Source: Asparagopsis taxiformis
Taxonomy: Eukaryota > Rhodophyta > Florideophyceae > Bonnemaisoniales > Bonnemaisoniaceae
NCBI GenBank assembly: GCA_030407315.1
Contig: JALQPE010003048.1
Span: forward strand, 1 to 64,000
Direction: 5' to 3'
Length of the DNA: 64,000 nt
The notes beneath the pieces are model-generated. The model saw nothing but the letters and a program-made list of their open reading frames with translations, made no database searches and was not told the DNA's origin. The translations under genes were made by a program, and so were the position numbers. The stretch's first letter is position 1, and each line of letters starts with the position of its first letter. Below are positions 33,400 to 44,735 of the stretch, piece by piece.

Positions 33400-34900
33400 T
33401 GGTAAACTGCCTCAGCTGTAAGCGGCTGGGAGCCTGGTCCCTCCCTCACCTTGGGAAGGGTGAGATAGGAATTGTGAAGTCGGGAACATTGTGGAAGGAT
33501 GGTTTTGACGGCTTCGGGCGGCTTTGAAGAGCAATCTGTGTCTTGCTCACCCGGTCTAAACTACCTAAAAAGTTCAGTATTGCGAGAGGAGCACGAAAAA
33601 TTACAACCACCATTTTCTCACAACAGAGATCCTGGCGGCCGAAATTCAAACTCGTTAAAATGGACTAGAGTTGGTGTGAACACCTCCAGGACCTCTGGAA
33701 AGGTACTACCTGCACATTTTCCGAGGCTACAAGAGGCTGTTCTCTCCAATATCAAGCATAGATTATCGGTGCGCAAAATCTACTCCTGGTGCTGTGTAGC
33801 ACATTGACTATACAAAACCGTCCGTTTCCCATTATAATAAACTATACTCTCAAGTAGGTAGGAATCTAGATATTCACTTCACATCGATGGTTATGAAGTA
33901 GGTTAGCCTAGGATTGAAGAACAGAAGGTAAAGGATAGGATGGTAGGCACGGGGTAAAATAAAGGCGGTGGTATGAGTAGAATATGGAAGTGGTAGACAG
34001 GAATTTAATGCACAGGAGGGGCGTGTGAAGTGACACCAGAGGCGCAGTGCATCACAGGAAGGGAGACTTGAATGATGAAGGACTAGAGACATGAGAGATA
34101 GGTTGTTGAGGCAAGCTTCTAGCTCTAATATATAACTACATTGCTCCTCTATATGCTACGCAATCCATTCGAGCAGTCCTAGTTAAAAATGGACTATATG
34201 AATGTTTCATTTCAATATCAGCATTGTGCAGTTGAGCCTCTTCAAGGTCCGAAAACTTGTCCAGAGTACGCTTCCAGGCCACTTGAAGGCATCCAGAACA
34301 CTTGCACTTCGTTCCTACAAAGTTCAATTTTGGCTATCACATCTCCAGTTGTGAGAATCTGGTGACCAAAAATCGATACATTCTTTCATCCCTACCTCGC
34401 AAGCCAGAAGCTTTGAGAGCAATTAGAGCAAGTTTCAGTGCTCCTCAGAGCCACTCTATCCCTTCTAGACCACTTCCACGTCGTTCCGAAAAAGTTCAAT
34501 TTTGGCCATCACATCTCCAGTTGTGGGAATCTGGTTGCCAAAAATCGATGCATTCTGTCAGCCCTAGCGCGCAAACCGGAAGCTTTACAAACGCATAGAA
34601 CACTTTTCCGTACTCCCTAGAGCCACTCCAAACCTTGCAGACCACTTGCACATCATTCGGACAAAATTCAATTTTGACCATCACATCTCCAGTTGTGCGA
34701 ATCTGGTGACCAAAAATCGATAAATGCTACCAGCCCATCCACGCAAGCCAGAAGCTTTGAGTGCAATTAAAACTCGTTTTAGTGCTCTCTAGAACCACCC
34801 CAACCCTTTCAGACCACTTTGCAGCCTTTTTCGCGGGGTCCGAAATCGTCTCCTTCTTCTTCCCGAGTGAGAAACATCAGTCCCTCTCAGATGCTTACAG
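33400..34900 (-). repeat. Inverse of left-arm body and about 180-bp repeats
   Basis: 33446-34092 mirrors 5837-6486 and 34136-34890 mirrors 5000-5740. Units read ATCACATCTCCAGTTGTG and CCACTTGCAC in this orientation. Non-coding. Confidence 0.7.
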
Positions 34901-34923
34901 AGAAGTTGGTTTACCATGGTTTC

Positions 34924-35156
34924 TTACAGCAAAGTCATCGTTACGATGACTTTGCTGTAATGTTTTGTTTTCTTACAGCAAAGTCATCGTTACGATGACT
35001 TTGCTGTAATGTTTTGTTTTCTTACAGCAAAGTCATCTTAACGATGACTTTGCTGTAATGTTTTGTTTCCTTACAGCAAAGTCATCGTTACGATGACTTT
35101 GCTGTAATGTTTTGTTTTCTTACAGCAAAGTCATCGTTAAGATGACTTTGCTGTAA
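34924..35156. repeat. Fivefold tandem palindrome cluster
   Basis: Units at 34924, 34973, 35022, 35071 and 35120, each 37 bp with a 49-bp period. The third and fifth carry one arm mismatch near the centre. The left copy has three. Confidence 0.92.
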
Positions 35157-35164
35157 GCAGCCGG

Positions 35165-35385
35165 GTAAACTGCCTTTGCTGTAAGAAAACCGAATAGCAG
35201 TTCCGACAGCTTGTCCAGAGAAAGCAAATCCGCCTTAACGATGACTTTGCTGTAAGAAAACAGAGTACTTACAGTTCAGACAGCTTGTCCTGAAAAAGAA
35301 AATCCGCCTTAACGATGACTTTGCTGTAAGAAAACAGAGTAATTACAGTTCCGACAGCTTGTCCTGAAAACCCATCCTCCTACAC
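35165..35385 (-). repeat. Tandem repeat, inverse of 4525-4740
   Basis: Three units around GACAGCTTGTCC and AAATCCGCCTTAACGATGAC. Confidence 0.7.
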
Positions 35386-35654
35386 AAGTTTATTGTCTGT
35401 TACCTACCCTAGAGCTCTATTGACGTTCCCAGTCCCAGCTGTTGTACCACTTGAACACTCGTGTAATATTTTCGTATGGTGGAACACATTAGAATCATCA
35501 TTGAAGGACAGCATCGATTCCTTTTATTGTTGCTGATAAATCTGCACCGAGGGTTCAAACGCCGCAGTACCATAGTTGACCATAAAGCTGTTGTGAACAG
35601 TTTCATACAAATACCTCTTCTCAAATGCGCGCAGTGCGGACATGAACTCCAATC

Positions 35655-36560
35655 TCAATATGTTGTTATCACTCGACGTGGCGACCAGCAATCCTTCTTC
35701 GTGTTTTGCGAATCTTCAACCGCATTCTTCGTGATGTACGGTGTAATAATATTTACATAAGCCCTGGCACCTGGTAACAACATCGCCTTTAGAAGCAGAT
35801 CCAGAATACAACATCGATTAGTTTCGCAATGCCACAATCCATCCAGACGATCCTCATCGGCGAGCAACAAGGATATTTCCATACACCCTATCGACACAAC
35901 GACAACCGCTACTACTTGGTAGGCAGATAGTTTGCGATGAATTCCATTAGGCGTATTCGGAGTCAGAGTCCAGCACTCCCAAACATCAGCCACTGCAAGA
36001 AACGCCCTTTCATCGCTAGCTCTCAAACATTTTGCAAATAATTGCGAACAGCCGGACACAACGACGTTGCATGTCGCATCAATTCGTCGGCATTTGCATT
36101 TCACAGGGCGTACACAACCTCTGCAGTCGCATGATGAACGGCATCCAGGTCTGGCGTGTCCCACGCGGCATAGAAAGCAGAGTTGAGTTACGTGCAAATC
36201 ATGTGCAACAGGTGATGGAAATTTTGCTAATAACCGATGACGTCGCGACGTCATCGGTTATTAGCATTAGTGCGCGCACAGTGCGGCATGTTCTGCAATT
36301 TGCGGAATACCAATCACGGCGATCATCGCCGCTCATGATGAGTGTCGGCAAAATGGCTGAGTCGCTTGAATAGGCCTGCTAGGCTTGCAAACAAGAGTAA
36401 GCGGTACGAGCAATACGCAAGGCCGCATGGTCGAGATGGGCGGGAATATTGGCCTGCAACCTGGCCAGCATGGAGAGAGGCGTCTGCAAAACAACGTGTG
36501 CATTTCGGGTACCAAAGCGGTGCAAAAGCTGCGTCTAGGCTCGTTGAAACTCGAGCATGA
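35655..36560 (-). pseudogene. Second transportin-like gene scrap
   Basis: 36340-36560 (minus strand) aligns with 1660-1900 of the left copy and keeps the same codon pattern (TQLLHRF, HVVLQT, AYSSD) despite stops. Downstream, a 199-codon frame (36254-35655) reads helical segments such as LFAKCLRASDERAFLAVADVWECW, which fits a HEAT-repeat protein but is not diagnostic. A perfect 40-bp palindrome (36228-36267) lies between the two parts. Broken and probably non-functional. Confidence 0.35.
36228..36267. repeat. 40-bp perfect palindrome
   Basis: GCTAATAACCGATGACGTCG followed directly by its reverse complement, with no spacer. Confidence 0.92.
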
Positions 36561-38030
36561 CAGCCCACATTACATATATGTGCGCATATATGCACATATG
36601 GTCCACCTGCGAAGATCTTTGACGCACATTTTTCTTACGCGGAGCGCAGCAACGTGGAATATGCGATGGGGCTTGGAAGACATGGGAATTGGTCACGGTC
36701 GTGTCGTCGCGATCCAGTTTATTCTTCGAAGTAAGGTGCAACAGAGTGGGTAGGTCGACAAGCTTGTCCACGTGAACAGCACGAGCACTCCAGGAAGGGC
36801 GGTTTGGCTGGGATGCTGAGTTGGGTATTGTTGCAGTGGTTGTAATAGGGGGTCAGTTTCGGAGAGAGAGATTTCATCTGCCGGTGTCAAAAAGGTCGTC
36901 AATAGAAATTTGTGGGCCGGCATCTGACGAGAAGGACAGGTATTTGTTAGGTGGGTGTCACGTCGAGGGAATTGCGAGAAATACATTTTCCCCTTGGACG
37001 ACGCTTTCTGCCCGCAGAACGTGTTCTTCATCTAATGAAAGTTACTTGAAAGCCAGATTCCGGATGGTCTATCACGGCGGGATCCTGTTCGTCTAGAATC
37101 CTGCCACTTGAGGCGTCCCTTCTTCAACCATCACTTCGTGGAAGTTCTGAACTTGCGCGTTCGCGGTCGGTGTGGGTGAGATGGACGGCACGTTCGCGGT
37201 CGGTACCACGTAGCCATGCGCGGAGACGGGTGTGAAGCTTACGGAAGGCCGCTCGATAGTGAATGTCATGGGTGGAGGTGGTGGGTGCGACCGAGCTCCG
37301 TGACTAGGGAGGCCCAAGCTGTGCAGTCGAAGCGATCGGGGCTGTGCAGTCGAAGCGATCGGGATGTGTAGGAAAAAGGGTGAGAATATGGAGGGCAAAG
37401 CAGACTGGTCGGGGTCGAGGAGAAAGGCAACAAGTGGTTTGCGGCTGTCAGCGAGCAGACAAGGCCAGTCGGGGCAGCATAGCGAAAGATAAACATACGT
37501 TTATCTTAAAAAATGAACGTTCATTTTTGCCAAATCATTGCATATGGTGCCACGTGTTACACATAGCATTTTGTATATTTACAAGTCTTGTTCACTATAA
37601 AGCGTACCTTGCAATTTGTTGGAACGTCGATGCATGCCCCGACGTTGCCAAAGTATGCATACTCTTGAACATCTCCCACCATGGCTGGTATCGTGCACAA
37701 TACCCACAAGATGATTTACCGACCTTCCTTACCCTCGCATTCATCTACCTATGGATGCCGTTTCTGGACATGGCTACTACGCGATTATGAGCGATTGGTA
37801 GAGACAATGAGAAATATACAACGAAAACTGTCCACGCAATGGAGCGCAGTCTCTAGCCCATTTCCTCTTACTCTCGCCCCTCTTCAACAACTTTTCCACT
37901 CCTTGATCACTCCCAATCTCAACAGGCGCTCAGATTGATCGCGTCGCTGAGGCGTAGAAACGCCTCCATTATCCGACCATTCTGGCGTTGAAAGAGGTGT
38001 TTACAATGCGCATTGACGCGCGTCAATTTA
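36561..38030. other. Right-arm-specific stretch, no clear gene
   Basis: Minus-strand frames at 37398-37093 (Pro-rich, ending MVEEGTPQVAGF) and 36771-36535 may be scraps of captured genes. A 24-bp direct duplication (GTGCAGTCGAAGCGATCGGG) lies near 37320-37365. Nothing here is recognised. Confidence 0.35.
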
Positions 38031-38036
38031 CCAAAA

Positions 38037-39884
38037 ATGCTTCAGCCGCTTTTTTCCGATGTTGTTATCACAATTGGGAGGCATATGATGCTCGGGCCGC
38101 GACGTTCTTTCCAGGATATGTCTACTGCTGTGCGTTTGTTTGAGTTGTGTATCGATCACACAAATGACCCTGAACCTATGATGATACTCGCTGAAATACT
38201 AATCACTGGACCTGCAGGAGTAGACAAAGACACAAGTCGTGCCATGGAATTATGTGCAACCGTTGTCCATGATTCTGACGGTTGTTACCTCGTATGTGAT
38301 CTTGCAAGAAAATTGGCAGATGTAAGAATGGGAAAGCCCGCAGATATGCGACTTGCAATAGATCTATGTGAGATGTGTATTGAACAGAACAACCATCCAC
38401 GTGCCATGGTGGACCTTGCTGAAATTTTTCTCACTGGCGGTCCAGGCGTGGAAAAAGACGTTAATCGTGCGATGGAACTATGTGAAAGATCCCTAGATGG
38501 AAGCGAAACCAGTTTCTACATTACTAGAGCTGCCAAAAAGTTGATGCATGTCGGTTCTGGAAGGCCCAGAGACATTCAGTCTGCAGTGCGTCTTTGCGAG
38601 ATGTGTATAGAGAAGAAAAATAATACAAGAGCTATGAAAATGTTGGCCAAATTGTTCATGACTGGGGCTCCTCACGTTGAAGAAGATATTGATCGAGCGA
38701 TGGAGTTGTGGGAGAAGTACCTCGACCGAGGTGGACCATGTGAAGCGCTGACTAAGTTTGCACGTAAGATAGTGGATGAAGCGTGTGGGATAACGAAGTA
38801 TGTGCGATCTGCAATACGATTGTGCGAGATGTGTATAGACAGAAGGGATGATTTGGTTGCGATGATAATTCTAGCCGTATTGCTCATGGTTAAAATTCCA
38901 GGTGTCGAAAAGGAAGTCGATCGTGTGATGAGTCTCTGCAAAAGTTACCTTGAAAGAAGCGGAGACTGTGGTGCGTTGATCAAGTTTGTGAGAAGAATGG
39001 CATTTGGAGATTGTGCAATATGTCATGATATGCAGGTAGCCGTGCGGCTATGCGAGATGTGTACAGATATGAGAAACAAGCTACCCGCGATGGGAATTCT
39101 TGGTGAACTACTTATCACTGGATCATCGGGCGTAGGAAAAGACATTAGTCCTGGAATGGAACTTTTCGACAAGTATCTCCTTGCAAATGGATCAAGCGAA
39201 AAATTAACCCACTTGACAAGGAACATCGCTGATGGAACAGATGGTTTAACTAGGGATGTGCAGCTGGCAGCACAGATATGTGAACTGAATATCGACAAGA
39301 AGAACGACCTAGGAGCTCTGTTGCTTTTGGCCGAGATACTTCTGACTGGAGAACCAAATGTAGAGAGAGTTGTTGATCGTGCAACGGAGCTCTGTGAGAG
39401 ATATCTGCTTGAGAATGGGTCCAGGGAAGAGTTGAACAAAATAGTATGGAGAATAGGACAAGGAATATTTGTGGTACTACCACTGACTAGTAGTCATGGA
39501 TGCTCGGCCTTTAATGCAGCTATTTGATATGTCTATAGAGAAGAACGATGGAAACTCCATGGTGATTCTGGCCAAGTTACTCTTTGCTGGAGTACCGAAT
39601 GTCGGCAGAGACGTTAACCGTGCAATTGGTCTTTGTCAGAAATATATGTTTGCGAATGAATCCGGGAAAGCGCTTATCTCCCTTACGACGGAGATAGTGA
39701 ACGAAAGACATGGAGCTATTTCGGATATGGGTTTCGCAATACAGCTATGTGAGATCTGTCCAAAGAAGAAAGAGTATGAGGAGCCTATGCTGATTCTGGC
39801 CAAGATCTTTATTAGTGGAGATTCCAACGTCGAGAAGTTAATCGTGCATTGAAGCTTTGTGAAAACTTCCCCTACAAGCAATAA
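38037..39884 (+). pseudogene. Sel1-like (TPR-type) repeat protein, two frameshifts
   Basis: Sel1-like repeats are helix-pair scaffolds that bind partner proteins. From ATG 38037 the frame is open for 497 codons to 39527. It shows about seven units of roughly 70 residues with the pattern AxxLCEMCIExxNxxAM..LAEILLTGxPGVEKDVxRAMELCE. The sense then moves one frame (39496-39852) for about 1.5 further units. A final slip near 39835 recovers NRALKLCENF and a stop at 39882-39884. The upstream frame is closed by a TGA at 37989, which supports this start. The alternating Sel1 half and variable half is unusual for the family. It lies in the arm-specific part of the right CACTA copy, so it is probably captured cargo. 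The first frame alone would still make a long Sel1 protein. Confidence 0.68.
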
Positions 39885-41690
39885 CTCAGGGCATGTAAAA
39901 GCTGAATGTTTATCCCATATAGCGATGGAAGTGATGTTTGAAAAATGAGGAGAGCTGAAGATGGAAAAGGGGAAGTGATGGCAAGATGTGCAGGTGGACG
40001 GACGACCGGGCACGGAATGTTGAACTAGTTGACGAACGGTGGCGCTTTTATGGTACTGAAAGATCTTTTACCTGCAGGTAACGCCATGGCGTTATGGACG
40101 GCAGTTGTTAACGAACGCGGTCCAAGTACAGGGCAGAGAGGAAGTTTTGTACAAGACACGTTTAGAGTGCGATTAGCAGGTGTTTTATGTTTGTGAGGGA
40201 GTTGGACGTTGTGGTTATGCACTAAGCGAAAGAACGGATAAGTGGATTTTGTGGCAATTTTTTATGTTGGAGTGACGAGTTGAGTGTCAAGATGGTTTAG
40301 TAGAATTAGGGGCAGAAAGGGGGCGTGAAGAATATTGGAAGATGCGACTCATAGCACGAGTTCAGCGAGATGATGACGCAGTATATAAATTTAACTGCTA
40401 CTCGTACAGACCGTAAGTCAACGCATTTGCTGCAACAGAATAGAGCGCTGCACTACAGTTATCAGGCTCTATAGGACCCATCCAACAAGCGGCACATAAC
40501 TCGCAGCAACAAGCACCCAAATCAGCACCAGCGCATCAAGATTACAATCTCACCGACCGTAGTAGTAGTTCTAAATATGATATCGCGTCTCCGTCTCTCG
40601 CGCCCCCACTTCTCCCTATCGTCCCTCCGTGAAACCAAGCGAGCGCTTTCCCACCGCCTCCTCACTAGGCACGCTGCGCATGCTCGACTATCTCGGCACC
40701 GTTTCCTTTGCACACTCGGGCGCCATCCTGGCCGCGACGGCCGGTCTGTACGTTTCCAGCATGCGCATGCCACAACAATATCAGCGCTGATATTGTTGTG
40801 GAAGACTACCGCGAGTAATTATATTGATTGATAGGTAGTGAGGGTGAGCACGGGAATTGAAGTACTTGCATCACTTTGCAACTTTTCGCTCCCATCTCCC
40901 TCTGTCATACTGACAGTTACAAGATAGATAGATTTCTTTTGCATTAATTAGTGGCGGGGCGAGAATCGATGTAGATTAATCTACCCAATTAATTGGGACG
41001 GCGGCTGAGTAACAGTGTTCAATGCAAATGTGAGCCCACAATATTCGGCGATAGTGCTAATATGGTTCATTCGGATCGTCCGGGTGCCGAAACAGCAGAT
41101 TCACCATTCATTCACTTGTTCATTACTACCTCATGTTTCGTGTGATGTGCACTTCAATGCTCCAAATCATCACACCTACCCAGCCACCTTCCTTCCCCTC
41201 CCGAATCCACCCCAATAATTTCAACACTTCTGCCGAACACACAGAACTCTCCTCTATCTGCTCTGTATTTAACAGACGCCTCAGCCCAGCTCGAATACTT
41301 TAACCTATCCAACCATGGTTGGGTAGGGTGCTAAGGTGCACCCTACCAAACAACCACTTTCTACCACTTCAGACGTATCCCAAACTTTCCTTCTCACTCA
41401 TCCCCACCCGACTACCAACTCCGCAGCACCCATGACAACGATATACAACACGTCATCTTGCCGTTCCCAGACCTCTCCCAGGTCGTTGTACACACCGTCG
41501 CAGTGGACATTTCTGCGACGCACGCCTTCTGTCCCCATCATCCCCTGCCACGCAGTACATCAGCAAGCTGCCTCCGCCACCATAAAAGTAAAAAAATGCC
41601 GAAAAAAAGATTGTAGAAGGGTGGAGCAATGAAGCTGACATTAAATAGAAGAATCCGCACTAAAAGGAGGCCGACTCGCTCAAAACTGAC
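39885..41690. other. Non-coding, right-arm-specific
   Basis: No family recognised. The region has pyrimidine-rich frames, an inverted motif AATATCAGCGCTGATATT near 40777-40794, and a short inverted CCAACCATGGTTGG at 41310-41323. Confidence 0.4.
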
Positions 41691-41993
41691 ATGGCAGCAG
41701 AGCGCGCATTTCTCAAATGGCTATGGACGGCGATGCACATCGAGGCCATCGGTACGTTTGCCATGGAGAAGGGCCACAGGCGGGCGGGAACTGCAGTTTT
41801 CAATGTCGCATTGGTGGCCGCCTTCACAGTTGTTGTGCTCGGCACTTTTTTGTATTACCGAAGTCGAAAGGCGCTGCCCACCGGAGAGATGGCACACATT
41901 CCAGTGGTGTTGAGGGAGCACAGAGCGTTAGTTCTAGTGGGAGCTCTGGCTGTTGTGATTTTGTGTGCATCGGTGAATGGGGCCATGGGATGA
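41691..41993 (+). CDS. VTC1/DUF202-like small membrane protein
   Basis: This intact ORF encodes 100 residues. It begins MAAERAFLKWLWTAMHIEAI, matching the DUF202 signature (xNERTFLxWLRTAL) of VTC1-type subunits. VTC1 belongs to the vacuolar transporter chaperone complex, which makes polyphosphate and moves it into acidic vacuoles. Hydrophobic helices follow at about residues 34-55 and 78-97, with a YYRSRKALPTGE loop between them, as in the family's LY.YR.R...L..G. A first helix probably spans residues 10-27. The length matches stand-alone VTC1 proteins. No stop or frameshift is present, unlike nearly every other gene here, so it may be functional or recently captured. It lies inside the right CACTA copy, about 1.8 kb from the Sel1 remnant, on the same strand. 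Confidence 0.68.
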   Translation: MAAERAFLKWLWTAMHIEAIGTFAMEKGHRRAGTAVFNVALVAAFTVVVLGTFLYYRSRKALPTGEMAHIPVVLREHRALVLVGALAVVILCASVNGAMG

Positions 41994-42152
41994 TGGTACA
42001 CGTGGCGGGCAACGCGTAAACATGACAGGGTGCATAGTTTTTATACGTGTGGAAGATGTTGTGGAGAGTGTTTGCAGGAGAGGTGGATGGATGAATGTGT
42101 GTGGGTTTGAAACATGTCACGATGGAAATCATTGGGAAGGGACTGCTAAGCA

Positions 42153-42347
42153 ATGGGTTGTTTCTTGATCTCGAGCGTGCTCCTCTCCCTAACAAGCGCA
42201 GTCGCGTTCTTCGTCAGCATCTACGCGCAGCTAGCACTCTATTTCTACCACATCGTGGCCTATCCAAGCTGCGTTGACACCAATAACGAGCTCTTGATTG
42301 CCCGAATTGTATTGGATGTCCTCGTGTCCACCGTTGTGTGCGGATAG
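42153..42347 (+). CDS. Possible small membrane protein or gene scrap
   Basis: A 64-codon frame with a hydrophobic stretch (SVLLSLTSAVAFFVSIYAQL) and a second near the C-terminus (IVLDVLVSTVVCG). It is not recognised and could be a piece of a larger captured gene, since it sits just downstream of the VTC1-like ORF. Confidence 0.2.
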   Translation: MGCFLISSVLLSLTSAVAFFVSIYAQLALYFYHIVAYPSCVDTNNELLIARIVLDVLVSTVVCG

Positions 42348-42835
42348 GTAGTTGGTGCGTAGTTGGGTTAGGTCACGGAGTTTGTAAAGGACTCGTAGCT
42401 CTTCGGGTGTGGAATCACGAGAATGGGAAGCCCGGCCAAAAAAGGTGATGTTTTGTGGTGCAGGGGCAGGAGTTGATCGGGTGCATGTTCGGCGTAAGTG
42501 ATTGTAGCGTGGAAACGCGCTACAAGCAGATGGTCAGGTGGCCGACAAGAGTCAGAGTGGAGGTCTATACTGGCGCGATGAGGTTGTGGAGATTACAACA
42601 GAGTGAAAGGGTAGTTTGGTAGGCTGTTCGTGCCTCATCTGTCTGGGGCTCAGCGGCGAAGTGTAGTACTTGTTCATGACAGCTATTTTCTTTATTCCCA
42701 TTGAAAGCTTTACTATTAACAGAACTACTAAATCAACTCAACGAAAATCTCAAACTCGAACTGTCGCTGCCAACGTGCATCAGTAGTGTCAATCTTTCTT
42801 TCTACGACGTCCTATTCAGCATCTAGGTTCCCTGC

Positions 42836-43321
42836 ATCCAAATATCTGTAAAGCTCCATCACAATTACTATAGTCGTATACCACACACCATTCCAATATT
42901 AACCTTCAAACTAACCCATTGCTCCTTATTTCCTCTCAAGTCTACTCCACCAGACAGTGATGTCAACCAATGTACGTTACTACCCGCAGACAATACAATT
43001 TCCTATCTACACTACTGTCTACAGATTTCCCCAGACAGTGCAGTAATACAATACAATGCACTGCCTTAGACAGTAAAATGTACTGTCTGCACATACTGTC
43101 TGGCGGCAACACTTCCGGACAGTAAAATTTACTGTTCTGGACAGTAAATTTTACTTTTTTTGGTACTGTCCAGATTTCGTGCCATTTTATTGCTGCAGCA
43201 GTATTCTGAAATTTCCAGACAGTAAATTTTACTGTCTCCGCGCACTGTCTTGGCCAGACAGTAATTTTTACTGTCTCAGACAGTAAATTTACTGTCTTTT
43301 TTCATTCCCAACACCGTAGTG
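42836..43321 (-). repeat. Terminal and subterminal array, outer end of right CACTA copy
   Basis: Inverse of 3-495 at high identity, ending in CAACACCGTAGTG. Confidence 0.82.
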
Positions 43322-44735
43322 TAGGTGATGGAGGAATAGTGATGACGGAAGGTAAGTCACATTGGGCGCCCAGTCCGGTTGTGCGAAGATGCGGAATGCT
43401 GACTACTTTTCTTGGCTACACGATTACATGACTTATGGTTTTTATTGTGTGCAGGATGGAACGGGTAAGGTAAGTGTGCGAGTTTTGAAAGTAAGCAGCG
43501 AGGGAAGGTTGGTTTTGAGTCTAACTGTTGCTGTTGATCCAATATCCATTCATTAGAGGCCTATTGAGTCATGATGTGTACTGTGTGGAGCGAAGGTAAG
43601 TGTGCGAGTTCTGAAAGTATGCTGCGAGGGAAGGTTGGTTTTGAGTCTGACTGTTGTGGTTGATTCCGATGTTGTTTAGGTGATGCAGGAATGGTGATGA
43701 CGGAAGGTAAGTTTCATTGAGCGCCAGGATGTGTTTTGCGAAGATATGGACTGCTGACTATGATTATCCATTGCAAGGTTTTTGGATCATGGTTTGTGTT
43801 GTGTGTAGGATGGATGAGAGGTAAGCAATGGAGTTTCTAGGATATCTGGCGTGGTAAGCGTTGCTTTTGAATCTGACTGTTGGGGTTATTGTTGTGTATG
43901 TGATGCAGGAGTGGTGAAGCAGGAACGGCAGGACTCAAGGAGAGTGAAGAAGGGATCTAGGAAGATGGGGAATGAAGCTGTGAGGTGTTTCTGGTATGTG
44001 TATATTTTCGGGCATACGATAGAAGTGAGAGAGGGTTTCAAGTCGTGTAAGATTTTGCTGACCATGTTCGTGTTTGATGTCTTGATGATTTAATGGGCTG
44101 GGTGGTGTCGAGGAAAGCGGGGATGGTATTGGGAAGGAGCGTATTTTTGTAATCTAGGTTGTGAGGGTTCTTGAAGTATGTGCGGATGGTGGAGCATGGT
44201 GTTCGGATGGTAGGGAGAACGCGATAGTGAGGGAGATGGGTGATCGACGATATGCTGACAGGTATTTTGCATTCTGGCTGGATACGTATTTCTTATTCTG
44301 GCTGGATACGTATTTCGTATTCTGGCTGGATACGTATTTCCTATTCTAACCGGGTATTTATTTCCTATTCTGACCAGATATGTATTTCGTATTCTAGAGA
44401 GACGTATTGTATACCAGCAGTTTCGTAAATGACAGAATAAAATACGGTCCGATATGGGCCCTGAATTTACCATCCGCTGTAATTTCTTCCCTCCCGGTTT
44501 TCGCTGATATATTGTATACTGGATGTTGGGTCCTAGGATCCCGCCATATGTACTAGAGAAAGTGGATGTCGGGTCCTAGGATTCCGCCGAACGTACTAGA
44601 GAAAGTGGACGTCCGCATCCAAAATTTTTTTAATTTTTTTGGACGCGGACGTTCATTTGTTCTAGTAAATCTCGGGGCCGACTAGGACCCGTACTAGAGA
44701 GACTGGACGTCCGCGTCCACTTCCGAAAATATAGA
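43322..44735 (+). repeat. Dispersed repeat, copy 2
   Basis: Continuation of the GT-rich repeat interrupted at 28043. From about 43622 it is near-identical to 15195-16280. The 24-bp array at 44269-44396 has five units. After CTTCCGAAAA the sequence passes into retroelement DNA near 44735. Confidence 0.85.

Larger units (their letters stand above)
28044..43321 (-). mobile_element. CACTA-like DNA transposon, right (inverted) copy
   Basis: It begins with CACTACGGTGTTG at 28044 and ends with the inverse at 43309-43321. Flanking bases GTA (left) and TAG (right) give either a 2-bp TA duplication or, if the last G is counted as target, a 3-bp GTA one. Relative to the left copy it is reversed: 28044 corresponds to 14597 and 43321 to 3. 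It lacks the 8092-9420 duplication and carries about 6 kb of its own between 36560 and 42835, including a Sel1-repeat gene and a VTC1-like gene. No transposase frame is seen in it. Confidence 0.75.

Noticed and set aside
37344..37790. 148-codon plus-strand ORF
   Set aside because: Its start lies in a tandem duplication, its composition is patternless and it has no homologue in the left arm.
3..43321. Assembly artefact as the cause of the quasi-palindrome
   Set aside because: The arms differ by many substitutions, different tandem counts and several kilobases of unique sequence, which a false inverted join would not produce.
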